From Fimbriimonadaceae bacterium (GTDB lineage: Bacteria > Armatimonadota > Fimbriimonadia > Fimbriimonadales > Fimbriimonadaceae): a DNA stretch of 64,000 nt. Positions 8,504 through 19,965 of this stretch are shown one piece after another; the stretch's first letter is position 1; the number at the start of each line of letters is the position of its first letter. Location: assembly GCA_019638675.1 (NCBI GenBank), contig JAHBTE010000001.1:1-64000 (forward strand), written 5' to 3'. The position numbers and the translations under genes were made by a program. Under the pieces are notes generated by a model that was not told the DNA's origin, did not search any database, and worked only from the letters and a program-made list of their open reading frames with translations.

Positions 8504-9493
8504 TTAAACCGTAGCCTTAGCAGTCATCTGATCGTAAATCCAAGCGTAGGTTTTAGCCATGCCGTCTCGGAGTGAAATATCTGGTGCCCAGCCCAATTCT
8601 TTCTTGATCAATGTGTTGTCGCTGCTACGACCGCGAACTCCCTTTGGAGCATCAAGGTTGTAAGTGCGCTCCATCTTGATTCCAGCGATGTCTTCAACAA
8701 TATCAACCAGTTGGTTAATAGAAACCATTTCGTCGCTACCCAGATTGATCGGGAAATCAATGTCGCTATCCATGATTTTGTCTACACCCAAGGTGCAGTC
8801 GTCGATGTACATAAAGCTACGAGTTTGTTCCCCGTCGCCCCAGATTTCCATTTTGTGGTTGCCGCTTAATTTTGCCGTAATGACCTTGCGGCACATCGCC
8901 GCAGGAGCTTTTTCACGACCGCCGTCATAGGTTCCAAATGGGCCGTAGACGTTGTGGAAGCGAGCTACGCGGCAAGTGATGCCGAAGTCTTCTTCGAAGT
9001 GGCGACACATGCGCTCGCTAAATAGCTTTTCCCATCCGTAGCCATCTTCTGCGAGTGCCGGATAAGCGTCTTCTTCCTTCAGGCCAGGGTTGTTGACGTC
9101 CTGCTGTTTTTCGCCGTTGTACACGCAAGCGGAGCTCGCATAGAAAAACCGATCTACTTTGCCTTGGTGGCGCGCAGCTTCCAGCATGTGCGTGTTAATG
9201 AGAACACTGAGCATGCAAAGAGCTTTGTTGTTTTCGATAAAACCCATACCGCCCATGTCGGCGGCTAGGTTATAGACTTTAGTAACTCCACCTTCAAGCG
9301 ATTTTTCGCAAGCGTCTAAATACTGCAGGTCAAGAATCTTATTTTCGGCGTAGTCGTGAACTTGATACCACTCATCGTACGGTTTCTTGTCCACCGCGAC
9401 AATATCACCAACTCCTTTGTTTCTTAAGTATTCAACCAGGTGTCCGCCAATAAAGCCACCCGCACCTGTAACCAAGATCTTTTCGCTTGCCAT
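8504..9493 (-). CDS. GDP-mannose 3,5-epimerase of plant type
   Basis: 329-residue short-chain dehydrogenase/epimerase. GAGGFIGGHL (10-19) is the NAD-binding motif. The segments NLAADMGGMGFI, FYASSACVY, RFHNVYGPFGTYDGGREKAP, INLGSDEMVSI and GVRGRSSDNTLIKKELGWAP closely follow plant GDP-D-mannose 3,5-epimerase, which makes GDP-L-galactose. Cys123, Tyr152, Lys156 and Lys195 correspond to Arabidopsis Cys145, Tyr174, Lys178 and Lys217, all at an offset of 22. It lies between a GDP-L-fucose synthase gene and a GT4 gene. The 230-base spacer upstream (9494-9723) holds no gene I can support and probably its promoter. The exact product sugar is inferred. Confidence 0.87.
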   Translation of the reverse strand: MASEKILVTGAGGFIGGHLVEYLRNKGVGDIVAVDKKPYDEWYQVHDYAENKILDLQYLDACEKSLEGGVTKVYNLAADMGGMGFIENNKALCMLSVLINTHMLEAARHQGKVDRFFYASSACVYNGEKQQDVNNPGLKEEDAYPALAEDGYGWEKLFSERMCRHFEEDFGITCRVARFHNVYGPFGTYDGGREKAPAAMCRKVITAKLSGNHKMEIWGDGEQTRSFMYIDDCTLGVDKIMDSDIDFPINLGSDEMVSINQLVDIVEDIAGIKMERTYNLDAPKGVRGRSSDNTLIKKELGWAPDISLRDGMAKTYAWIYDQMTAKATV

Positions 9494-9723
9494 AATCTTT
9501 TCTCTAGTTTACCTTTGTCGAATTTCAGTTCAATTAACGCCCCGTCCGGCGCTGAATAGGGATGCGACACGCATTTCCCAGCAATTTTGATGCCAATCCT
9601 CCGACCATGTTCCCAACAATGAATTGAGTTACTCGGTTCCCGAGGAAGTCATCCTGCCTTAATATTGGCGAACTGTTAACCTTCCCTTTACTGATAATTT
9701 GAAAATTAAGGCTGGAACGCTTT

Positions 9724-10680
9724 TTAGCGTAGGCGAGTTTCCCCAGAATCATAGCTTGCAAGGAATTCTTGATATGCAGACCGTATCCCGTTTTCTAGAT
9801 TGATTTGGGGAGCCCAACCGGCTGATCTCATCAAACTACTGTCAAGGAGTTTCCTCGGAGTTCCATCTGGTTTGCTGAGGTCGTGCGTAATTTCGCCTTT
9901 GTATCCGATTATATCGGCGATTAAAACGGCTAGTTCCTTGATGGATATTTCGTGACCACTGCCAATGTTTACTAATTGGGGCGGGTCTATCAGTTGCAGC
10001 AAATGCACAAGTGCGCTGGCGCAATCGTCAGCGTGCAGAAATTCGCGCAGAGGCGAGCCAGTCCCCCACATGACAACCGCTTCCGCATTGTTTACTTTTG
10101 CTTCGTGAAAGCGGCGAATCAGGCCCGGCAGAACGTGCGAATTTTCTGGGTGATAATTGTCGCCAGTACCGTACAAATTCGTCGGCATTGCACTGTGATA
10201 GGTCAGGCCGTATTGTTCTCGGTAGTACTCGCATAACTTGAGACCTGCGATCTTTGCCACCGCATAAGCTTCATTAGTTTTTTCGAGCGGCCCGGTAAAT
10301 AGGGAATCTTCCCGAATTGGTTGCTCTGCATCTCTTGGGTAGATACATGAACTTCCTATTAAAAGAAGTCGCTTTACGCCAGCCAAATAACTGCCGTGGA
10401 CGAGATTGGATTCTATCGCCAAGTTTTCATATATAAACTCAGCCGGGTAGGAACTGTTAGCAAGAATCCCCCCAACCCTGGCCGCTGCAATCGCCACCGC
10501 GTCTGGCTTATGTTGATGCAAAAATTCGTAGGTTTTCGCCTGATCAGTGAGATCAAGCTCACTGCGCGCAACGGTAAGAATGCGAGAATGACCCTGCGCG
10601 TTTAGGGCTCGAACAACCGCCGAGCCAACCATTCCCCGATGCCCGGCAACATAGATGAGGCTGTCTCGGGTGACATTCAT
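9724..10680 (-). CDS. fcl: GDP-L-fucose synthase
   Basis: 318 residues of the NAD(P)-dependent epimerase/reductase family, converting GDP-4-keto-6-deoxymannose to GDP-L-fucose. Seen: [16 protein letters not shown] (11-26) for NADP binding, [11 protein letters not shown] near residue 65, [11 protein letters not shown] near 105, the catalytic YxxxK in [10 protein letters not shown] near 137, [18 protein letters not shown] near 165 and [13 protein letters not shown] near 212. All are standard for Fcl/WcaG. GDP-mannose 4,6-dehydratase, which would supply its substrate, is not in this window. It lies 10 bases downstream of... upstream of the epimerase gene on the same strand and follows aspartate kinase by 10 bases, so a read-through transcript from the lysC side is possible. 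Confidence 0.93.
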   Translation of the reverse strand: MNVTRDSLIYVAGHRGMVGSAVVRALNAQGHSRILTVARSELDLTDQAKTYEFLHQHKPDAVAIAAARVGGILANSSYPAEFIYENLAIESNLVHGSYLAGVKRLLLIGSSCIYPRDAEQPIREDSLFTGPLEKTNEAYAVAKIAGLKLCEYYREQYGLTYHSAMPTNLYGTGDNYHPENSHVLPGLIRRFHEAKVNNAEAVVMWGTGSPLREFLHADDCASALVHLLQLIDPPQLVNIGSGHEISIKELAVLIADIIGYKGEITHDLSKPDGTPRKLLDSSLMRSAGWAPQINLENGIRSAYQEFLASYDSGETRLR

Positions 10681-10690
10681 AAGAACAATC

Positions 10691-12040
10691 CTACACCAGT
10701 TCAGTCAGCCCAAATTCGGAATGCAGAATCGAAACCGCGCGACGCAGTTCGCTTTCGGGAATCAAACAGCTCAGAGAAAAGTCGCTGTCGTTGGTTTGCA
10801 AAACCGGAATGCCTTCGTCTTCCAGCAAACTCAGCACTCTCAAGAACACTCCAGGTTGCTGTAAAAAGTCGTACGCAATCATGGAAACCATGGTGCAACC
10901 TTCCGTGACCTTGAACTTTAGTTCCCGGACCTCGCCCATCGGCTCAAGAAGCTTGCGCTGAGTTTCCAATGCCTTTGTTGGTTCGTTACTGCTCTGCACT
11001 AAGTAAACAGTGGTTTTGTCTCCTGGCATCGGTAGAACCAAGGCGTCCAACATATCCTGCACTTCTGGATACTTTTCGCGGGCCACCGCGAATCCAATGC
11101 TTGTTGGGCCGAGGTTGGTCATGTAAACATTGATCTGGTACCGCGCCAACGCGTCGTAAAACCGCGCTTGGAGTTCCCGGCGATGCTCAGGCAAACTGCT
11201 GGTGAGGTCAACCTGCAGATAAACCAATTTGCCGGAATGGGTGATCCCGGTCACGCGCCGACCAGGAAGATTCCGAACCGGAACAACTTCAGTGCCTGGC
11301 TCTTCGCTAAAAGTGCTCTTCACCCAAAGCGGAATATCGAACTTCATTGCGATTTCGGCCGCGCGCGGATGAAGAACCTTTGCGCCTAAATGCGCGATTT
11401 CCGCAACTTCGTCGTACGTCACTCGGCGGAGGGTTGGTGCTTCCGGAACAAAATCCGGGTCAGCGGTCTTCACGCCATCTACGTCTGTGTAAATTTCAAC
11501 TGAGGTCGCCCGTAAAGCCGCCCCGAGGGCACTTGCCGTTGTATCCGATCCACCTCGCCCGAGAGTAGTGAGTTCAGCCCCAGGTAAACCACCCTGCACC
11601 CAAACGCCTTGAAACCCGCAGACGATCGGCACAAACCCTCGTTCGCACGCTTCCACAACCCCGAGCGGGTTAATTCCCAAAATGCGTGCGTTTCCGTATA
11701 CGCCATCAGTGCGGATACCGGCTTGACCACCTCGCAAACTCATGCTCGGGCATCCCATGCTTTTTAGAAGGGTTGCAAAAATAGAAGCGGAAAGGATTTC
11801 TCCGCATGCCATCACCAAATCCATCTCGCGTGGATCTGGCTCGGTGGCCAAATCAACGTCAAGTAGAAGTTTGCTGAGCGTATCCGTAGCGTATGGTTCG
11901 CCTTTGCGACCAACCGCGCTGACAACCACAACTGGTTGGAAGCCTGCTTCCTTGGCTGAAATTACTTTGAGGGCCGCCTGATGTCTCGCTTCAGGTGTGC
12001 GAACACTCGTCCCCCCAAATTTAAGAACCTTGTATCGCAT
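10691..12040 (-). CDS. lysC: aspartate kinase
   Basis: 449 residues. Phosphorylates aspartate, the first step to lysine, threonine and methionine. The N-terminal amino-acid kinase domain shows KFGGTSV (7-13), [16 protein letters not shown] near residue 162 and [12 protein letters not shown] near 185. The C-terminal third carries ACT domains used for feedback control ([31 protein letters not shown]). Its ATG overlaps the stop of the upstream ACT-domain gene by one base (TGATG), implying translational coupling. The internal ACT region plus a separate ACT protein is the unusual part. Full length for the monofunctional class. Confidence 0.95.
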   Translation of the reverse strand: MRYKVLKFGGTSVRTPEARHQAALKVISAKEAGFQPVVVVSAVGRKGEPYATDTLSKLLLDVDLATEPDPREMDLVMACGEILSASIFATLLKSMGCPSMSLRGGQAGIRTDGVYGNARILGINPLGVVEACERGFVPIVCGFQGVWVQGGLPGAELTTLGRGGSDTTASALGAALRATSVEIYTDVDGVKTADPDFVPEAPTLRRVTYDEVAEIAHLGAKVLHPRAAEIAMKFDIPLWVKSTFSEEPGTEVVPVRNLPGRRVTGITHSGKLVYLQVDLTSSLPEHRRELQARFYDALARYQINVYMTNLGPTSIGFAVAREKYPEVQDMLDALVLPMPGDKTTVYLVQSSNEPTKALETQRKLLEPMGEVRELKFKVTEGCTMVSMIAYDFLQQPGVFLRVLSLLEDEGIPVLQTNDSDFSLSCLIPESELRRAVSILHSEFGLTELV

Positions 12041-12609
12041 CAGGCTTGCGCTCCCGGATAACGCGCCTTCAAACCATCACGAGCTTTTTCGGCTCCGCTT
12101 ACGCCCATCAGCATCAGCAGGCGGTCGTGCATTTCACCGAGGTGTTCAATGTTTGCCCCAAATTCAATGACTTGGCTGACAATACTTGCGACCAAGCCTT
12201 CTTCGTCACGCATATTGACCGCATGAACAATGAGAACGGCACGATCTGGTTTGACCTCGAAGGAACTGCCGCACTCTTCAAGAACCTTAACGAGTTCATC
12301 GCGGCGGTAATCAGGAACTACAAAACTCATTCCATCGCCCGAAAACTTAAGGAAGTCGAGGCTGATCTCTTGCTGATAAACCTGATTGAGAATCCTGAGC
12401 CGGTGTTTAGAAACTTCTCCATCCAAACCCGTAATCCGGGCGCTAGCAAATCCAGTTCGGATTTCAATCTTGTTAACGCCTCTGGCTTTTTCAAAATCGG
12501 TTTCGCCCAGAGCAACTGGCAGTTTCTCGGCGTTCGCCAAGTGCTTGCCAAATGGAGCGTTTCCTAAATCGTTCGGTCGTGTTTCTTCCGCCAATGTTAT
12601 TCTCAGCAC
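12040..12609 (-). CDS. ACT-like regulatory protein coupled to aspartate kinase
   Basis: 189 residues with no kinase domain. The segment from about residue 45 (VNKIEIRTGFASARITGLDG, then RILNQVYQQEISLDFLKFSGDGMSFVV) and the second half (KPDRAVLIVHAVNMRDEEGLVASIVSQVI) resemble the paired ACT domains at the end of aspartate kinases. Its TGA overlaps the lysC start by one base. I infer a regulatory or stabilising partner for LysC, or a free-standing amino-acid sensor. It is not the usual in-frame beta subunit made from an internal lysC start, because LysC retains its own ACT region. Annotators may call it simply ACT domain-containing protein. Confidence 0.7.
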   Translation of the reverse strand: MLRITLAEETRPNDLGNAPFGKHLANAEKLPVALGETDFEKARGVNKIEIRTGFASARITGLDGEVSKHRLRILNQVYQQEISLDFLKFSGDGMSFVVPDYRRDELVKVLEECGSSFEVKPDRAVLIVHAVNMRDEEGLVASIVSQVIEFGANIEHLGEMHDRLLMLMGVSGAEKARDGLKARYPGAQA

Positions 12610-12665
12610 CGGGCCACGTTGCCCGAAGCTGAATTATACGGCCCGTGAATTGATTACCCGGGGGC

Positions 12666-13616
12666 TTAGCCGGCGAGGATCTCGTTACATCGCTCGAACA
12701 CAGACGTCGGAATGTCCAAATCAGCGGCCCCAGCATTTTCTGTTATTTGCTTAGTGCTCGTCGCACCGACAATCACCGAACTTACGTTAGGCTGGCGCAA
12801 ACACCAGGCAAGTGCCAGTTGACCAGTCGTACAACCGTGCTCTTTTGCAATTACGCCCAGTTGGTTGACGCGTTGCAAGGTTTCCGCCTCCATATCCTTG
12901 GCCATGAACATATTGCTTTTGTCATCAGCGGCTCGGCTCCCTTTGGGCGGAGCTTTTTTCGGTTCGTATTTGCCCGTAAGGACTCCTTGTGCCAGCGGCG
13001 AAAAAACCACTTGACCAATCCCGTACTGCTCGCATGCCGGAATCACGTGCGATTCAATGTCGCGATCGAGCATGTTGTAGCGTGGCTGGTTGCTCGCCGG
13101 AAGAACGCAGTTCAGTTCCTTAGCCACATGGCAAGCTCGGACAATTTGGTCAGCACTCCACATACTGGTTCCCCAATACAAAACTTTGCCTTGCCGAATC
13201 AAATCATCAATCGCCCGGACTGTCTCTTCGGTTGGAGTTTCCGGGTCAAACCGGTGGAACTGCATGATGTCAATGTAGTCAGTCCGTAGCCGTTTTAATG
13301 AATGGTGAACCGATTCAAAAATATGTTTGCGGCTCAGCCCGCGATCATTGACTCCTTCGGTCATCGGGAAGAAGCACTTTGTTGCCAAAACCAAATCGTC
13401 GCGACGGATTTTGCAGATCGCTTTTGCGAGGCTCGTCTCCGCCGCCCCGGCATGATAAACATCGGCGGTATCGAAAAAATTAACTCCCAAATCAAAAGCC
13501 TTGGCAACAATATCTGCGGTCGTTTCATCTTCCAGAGTCCGCCCATGGGTCAACCATCCACCCAGACTCACCGCACTCACTTTAATTCCGTATTTGCCAA
13601 GCTTTCGATACTGCAT
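12666..13616 (-). CDS. aldo/keto reductase
   Basis: 316-residue TIM-barrel oxidoreductase using NADPH, close in style to the potassium-channel beta subunit/YghZ group. The catalytic tetrad can be seen: Asp and Tyr in FFDTADVYHAG near residue 48-56, Lys in LATKCFF near 78, and His in DIMQFHRFD near 119. The C-terminal cofactor segment is SSVIVGATSTKQI near 280. Substrate unknown; many relatives reduce small aldehydes or ketones. It is divergent from the exported protein at 13658 with 41 bases between the starts, and lies 56 bases upstream of the ACT-protein gene. Confidence 0.93.
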   Translation of the reverse strand: MQYRKLGKYGIKVSAVSLGGWLTHGRTLEDETTADIVAKAFDLGVNFFDTADVYHAGAAETSLAKAICKIRRDDLVLATKCFFPMTEGVNDRGLSRKHIFESVHHSLKRLRTDYIDIMQFHRFDPETPTEETVRAIDDLIRQGKVLYWGTSMWSADQIVRACHVAKELNCVLPASNQPRYNMLDRDIESHVIPACEQYGIGQVVFSPLAQGVLTGKYEPKKAPPKGSRAADDKSNMFMAKDMEAETLQRVNQLGVIAKEHGCTTGQLALAWCLRQPNVSSVIVGATSTKQITENAGAADLDIPTSVFERCNEILAG

Positions 13617-13657
13617 GAAAGCAGGTTACCTAGCTTAGCAAACGGTAAACTTAATTC

Positions 13658-14530
13658 ATGTTACTTGCCGCTTTGTTAATAGGAATGTCACCGTTCCAAA
13701 CACCTAAAGTTGAACCAGGCGAACCGAAACTCGCGGCAAGCTGGAAAATCACGGACAAAGCGGTTGAAGAAAGTTCTGGATTAGGTGCAAGTCGGCTTGC
13801 CGCCGCGACTTACTACACCCATAACGATAGTGGCGATGTTGCACGATTCTTCAGGTTCGATAAACGCGGCACTATCACCGGAGTATTTCGCCTATCCAAC
13901 GTCAAAGCCATCGACTGGGAAGATATGGAAGTGGCGACCGTAGACGGAAAGAACTACATCTATCTCGGAGACACTGGCGATAACGCACGGGCTCGCAATG
14001 AGATATTTGTTCATCGTGTCGCCGAACCATCACTGCGAGACGAAACCGCAGTAATTGAAAACATTCAAACCTACACTTTTGTGTATCCAGATCGAAAAAA
14101 CGATTGCGAGGCGTTGCTGGTCAATCCCGCTGATGGCTCAATCTGGTTCGTTACAAAAGCCAGAGACCAGAAGTCTTCAGTCTATGTGGCGCGGAACCCT
14201 AAGCCTGGCTCAGTTCAAAAGCTAGAGCTTGTTTTCGACGACCTCAAAATTAATACTGGTGGGTTAGGCGGAAATTTAGTCACAGGGGGATCGGTCAGCC
14301 CGGACGGTAAAAAAGTTATCTTAAAAACCTACTCAGGAGGCTATCTCTATTCGGTGAATCAAGAATTTGGCGATTGGGTGAAATCTAAGCCAATTCCAGT
14401 TCAGTTTCCCCTCGAAAAGCAAGGTGAGGCAGTTTGTTTTTCAACCGACAACGCTTATTTGATTTCATCCAGCGAAGGCTCTCCGTGCCCAATTTCTGTT
14501 TTCACTGTTCCTTCTGGGACCTCAAGGTAA
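13658..14530 (+). CDS. exported beta-propeller-like protein of unknown function
   Basis: 290 residues starting MLLAALLIGMSPFQTPK, a short leader without Lys or Arg; an in-frame TAA 6 bases upstream fixes the start. The rest is beta-rich with repeated strand-turn units (YIYLGDTGDNARARNEIFVH, SVSPDGKKVILKTYSGGYLY, EAVCFSTDNAYLISSSEG) like WD40/YncE-type propellers, but I cannot name a family. It is followed by a possible structured RNA leader and a cell-wall (3D-domain) gene. Its last codons lie in a 7-bp inverted repeat (14516-14536). An extracytoplasmic location is inferred. Confidence 0.7.
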   Translation: MLLAALLIGMSPFQTPKVEPGEPKLAASWKITDKAVEESSGLGASRLAAATYYTHNDSGDVARFFRFDKRGTITGVFRLSNVKAIDWEDMEVATVDGKNYIYLGDTGDNARARNEIFVHRVAEPSLRDETAVIENIQTYTFVYPDRKNDCEALLVNPADGSIWFVTKARDQKSSVYVARNPKPGSVQKLELVFDDLKINTGGLGGNLVTGGSVSPDGKKVILKTYSGGYLYSVNQEFGDWVKSKPIPVQFPLEKQGEAVCFSTDNAYLISSSEGSPCPISVFTVPSGTSR

Positions 14531-14693
14531 GGTCCCGGGAGCAGTTTTCCCCAGTTCAAATCTGGGGTGTTTGACCCAGAAAATTACCTGTCCATCTGCC
14601 ATCCGCACCCGACGGCACCGAAATTGATAGGGGTATAAACCCATTGCTACCCGGCGGAGAGGTCTGCCGTTAGCACGCAAGAGGCACAACCAA
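14531..14693 (+). promoter_or_regulatory. structured 5' leader, possible c-di-AMP riboswitch
   Basis: The 163 bases between the propeller-like gene and the 3D-domain gene are rich in pairable segments: CCCCAG/CTGGGG near 14550-14568, and GGCGGA/TCTGCC near 14653-14668. The pieces CGGGAGCAG, TGGGGTGTTTGACC and CCGCACCCGACGGC come in the same order as conserved pieces of the ydaO-yuaA (c-di-AMP) riboswitch, which often controls cell-wall enzyme genes. However, the usual GCTAAC after CCGAC is not in place. So the structure is likely and the riboswitch class is only a guess. Confidence 0.35.
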
Positions 14694-15356
14694 ATGCGGA
14701 AATTAATACTCACAAGCTTGGCTTGCGCGACCGTAATCATGATTCACCCGGTTCTCGCATTCGCACAAGAACAAAAAGAAAATACGGTTGAGACCCAGGT
14801 CAAGACAGAAGTGATTCCTTACGGTGTTCAGTACATCTTTAATCGAGATATCACTCCCGGTCGTGTGAAGAAAGTCACCGACGGTCAGGACGGTCTGAAA
14901 ACTATCACGATCACCAACACCCTGGAAGCAGGCAAGGTGATTGATACCCAAAAGGAAGAGAAAGTCGACCCTCCAGTTGATGCTGTCTTCCACATGGGCA
15001 AATCCGGTTTGCAACTCACCGATCGTGGTTCATTCACCCGCGCCAAAGTGCTGACGATGGAATCAACTGCCTACCTTCCCACCGATGGAAGCGGTACTGG
15101 TCGTACAGCAAGTGGACTCCAAGCAAAGCACGGAATTGTTGCCGTTGATCCAAAAGTGATCAAGATCGGAACGCTGGTTTACGTTGAAGGTTACGGCCTT
15201 GCCGTCGCTGCGGACACAGGCGGAGCGATAAAAGGGAACAAAATAGACGTGTGCATTCAAAGCCGAAGCGCAGCCATGCAGTGGGGACGACGCAAAGTGA
15301 AGGTTCACATCTTCACGGATCGCCACACGGCGGGAATGGCCAAGAGATATCGTTAA
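14694..15356 (+). CDS. G5/3D-domain cell-wall protein (YabE/Rpf-like)
   Basis: 220 residues. The signal peptide MRKLILTSLACATVIMIHPVLAFA has a normal charged n-region, unlike many exported proteins here. Residues about 30-95 resemble a G5-like beta domain (GVQYIFNRDITPGRVKKV, DGLKTITITNTLEAG). Residues about 120-205 are a 3D domain: ESTAYLP, GRTASGLQAKHGIVAVDP, IGTLVYVEGYG, AADTGGAIKGNKID, with the aspartates that name the domain (VDP, ADT, KID). 3D domains are double-psi barrels of lytic transglycosylase-like enzymes, so peptidoglycan cleavage outside the membrane is inferred. Its 3' end overlaps the probable rsmA start region. Confidence 0.88.
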   Translation: MRKLILTSLACATVIMIHPVLAFAQEQKENTVETQVKTEVIPYGVQYIFNRDITPGRVKKVTDGQDGLKTITITNTLEAGKVIDTQKEEKVDPPVDAVFHMGKSGLQLTDRGSFTRAKVLTMESTAYLPTDGSGTGRTASGLQAKHGIVAVDPKVIKIGTLVYVEGYGLAVAADTGGAIKGNKIDVCIQSRSAAMQWGRRKVKVHIFTDRHTAGMAKRYR

Positions 15357-16123
15357 GCGATCATCTCCGCGCTTTTGGGTTAAAAGCAGATAAAAAATTC
15401 GGCCAACACTGGCTCACATCAAGCAAGGTCATCGGGGCGATTCTCGCCAAAGCCGATGGCCTTGCTGGCGTTTTGGAGATCGGCCCTGGCCCGGGAATCC
15501 TCACGCAAGGATTAGCGAAACAATCAAAACTCGTTGCTATCGAATACGACGAGCGCATGATGCCTGCGGCCCAAGCTTATGCGCCGACGGCGGAAATTAT
15601 TTTCGGCGACGCCCTGCTGGTTGATTGGTCACAAATTCTAGAACGGCTGCCAAAGCCAGTCGGGATCGTCAGTAACATGCCGTACAACATCACTGGCCCA
15701 TTGCTAGAAAGAGTTTGCCAGCAAGCAAATCTGATCGACCGGGCAGTTTTGATGATGCAACGCGAAGTCGGCGATAAGATTCTTGCCAAACCAGGCGACC
15801 GGAACCGGGGTGCTTTAAGCGTTGTCATGCAGGCGACATTTGATATTTCACTTGTCTCAAAAGTCGCCCCTGGTTGCTTTTCTCCGCCACCCAAGGTGGA
15901 TAGCATCGTTCTGGATTTCCGCCCTCGTTCGGCTCCGAACCAAGCTGCGCTCAAACTCGCCCGGCAAGGATTCAGCCAACCGCGCAAAACCCTGCTCAAC
16001 AACCTCAGCGGCGTTATTGCTAAAGAAGAACTGACTTCACGCTTAGCCGACATAGGATTACACGCATCTATCCGCCCGCACGAACTAACTTACGAACACT
16101 GGGTGAGCCTTGCCGAACCATAA
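15251..16123 (+). CDS. rsmA: 16S rRNA (adenine1518-N6/1519-N6)-dimethyltransferase
   Basis: Dimethylates two adenosines near the 3' end of 16S rRNA during 30S maturation (RsmA/KsgA). Motifs: KKFGQHWL, the SAM-binding LEIGPGPGILTQGLA, VAIEYDERM, IIFGDALLVDW and the catalytic SNMPYNITGPLLE (NxPY type), followed by the family's helical C-terminal domain. The start is uncertain: GTG at 15251 or 15281 gives an extra N-terminus overlapping the previous gene by about 76-106 bases, while homology would begin near 15350 where only rare codons such as ATA occur. Its end overlaps queG by 14 bases, so the 3D, rsmA and queG genes form one operon. Confidence 0.9.
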   Translation: MHSKPKRSHAVGTTQSEGSHLHGSPHGGNGQEISLSDHLRAFGLKADKKFGQHWLTSSKVIGAILAKADGLAGVLEIGPGPGILTQGLAKQSKLVAIEYDERMMPAAQAYAPTAEIIFGDALLVDWSQILERLPKPVGIVSNMPYNITGPLLERVCQQANLIDRAVLMMQREVGDKILAKPGDRNRGALSVVMQATFDISLVSKVAPGCFSPPPKVDSIVLDFRPRSAPNQAALKLARQGFSQPRKTLLNNLSGVIAKEELTSRLADIGLHASIRPHELTYEHWVSLAEP

Positions 16124-17038
16124 GGTGCACGAGGCCGCAATGGCGTTAGGATTCGATTTAGTTGGCATCTGCGATGCCGCGCCTCCGCAATCCTTACCTG
16201 CGCTCGAAAATTGGATCGCCCACGGCATGCACGGAGAAATGGAATACATGGCCACCAGCTTGCCGCTCCGAGCCGATTTGAATACGATTCTTCCCGACGT
16301 TCAATCGGTGATCGCGGTGGGTTTGAACTACTACCAAGAACCGCCGCAATCCGACGTAAAAATCGCCCGCTATGCACTGGGCCGGGATTATCACAAAGTG
16401 ATTCGCGGCAAGCTGAAAAAACTCGCCGGAGTATTGAGTCAGGAATTTCCCAACCACCAATGGCGACCCGCTGTGGATTCGGCTCCGATCATGGAGCGCG
16501 AATACGCCAACCGCGCCGGAATTGGCTGGTTCGGAAAAAATACTTGCCTCATCAACTCCCATCGCGGATCGTGGTTTTTTATCGGCACGTTGTTGACCAC
16601 CGCCGTGCTTCCCTACGATTCGCCTGCACAAGGGGGATGCGGCACTTGCCGCGCTTGCATTGATGCTTGCCCGACAGGTGCGATTGTGCAATTGGATGGA
16701 AACTGGCAAGTCGATGCGAGGAACTGCATCAGCTATCTCACCATCGAAAAACGTGGCGAGTTTTCCGAAAAGCAATCCGAGCAGATCGGTGATTGGACGT
16801 TCGGTTGCGATATCTGTCAAGAAGTCTGCCCTTTCAACCAAACGCGCGATTCTCAGCCATTACGGGCGCAAGTCACCCGGGAGCCAGATTTCTTGAAGGT
16901 ACGGCAGTTTTCTGGCCTGCAACAACTGACCCAAATTTCGGACGATGATTGGGATGAACTCTCGCAGTCCTCACCAATCCGCCGAGCAAGAAAGTCTGGC
17001 ATTGAGCGAAACGCACGCGCTAATTTGAAAAACAGGAG

Positions 17039-17042
<4 letters not shown>
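16110..17042 (+). CDS. queG: epoxyqueuosine reductase
   Basis: 310 residues. QueG reduces epoxyqueuosine to queuosine in tRNA using cobalamin and two [4Fe-4S] clusters. Seen: the cobalamin-binding N-terminal region with HGEMEYMATSLPLRADL and SVIAVGLNYYQ, the typical RYALGRDYHKVIRGKL near 88, DSAPIMEREYANRAGIGWFG near 127 with the conserved Asp, and ferredoxin-like clusters CGTCRACIDACPTGA near 176 and FGCDICQEVCPFN near 230. It starts at TTG 16110 inside the end of rsmA. It has fewer C-terminal repeats than longer QueG proteins. A queuosine pathway is also indicated by tgt at 32483. It converges with the glycosylase gene, overlapping by 4 bases. Confidence 0.94.
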
Positions 17043-19962
<2,920 letters not shown>

Positions 19963-19965
19963 TTA

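Noticed and set aside
9534-9761. Minus-strand 75-codon frame in the spacer upstream of the epimerase gene
   Set aside because: Overlaps the end of fcl, has no family features and no clear ribosome binding site; treated as non-coding spacer with likely promoter.
14550-14570. tRNA T-arm-like stem CCCAG-TTCAAAT-CTGGG
   Set aside because: No matching acceptor, anticodon or D-arm at the right distance; more likely part of the leader structure of the 3D-domain gene.
16194-16841. 215-codon minus-strand frame opposite queG
   Set aside because: Lies within queG, whose iron-sulfur motifs prove the plus-strand reading.
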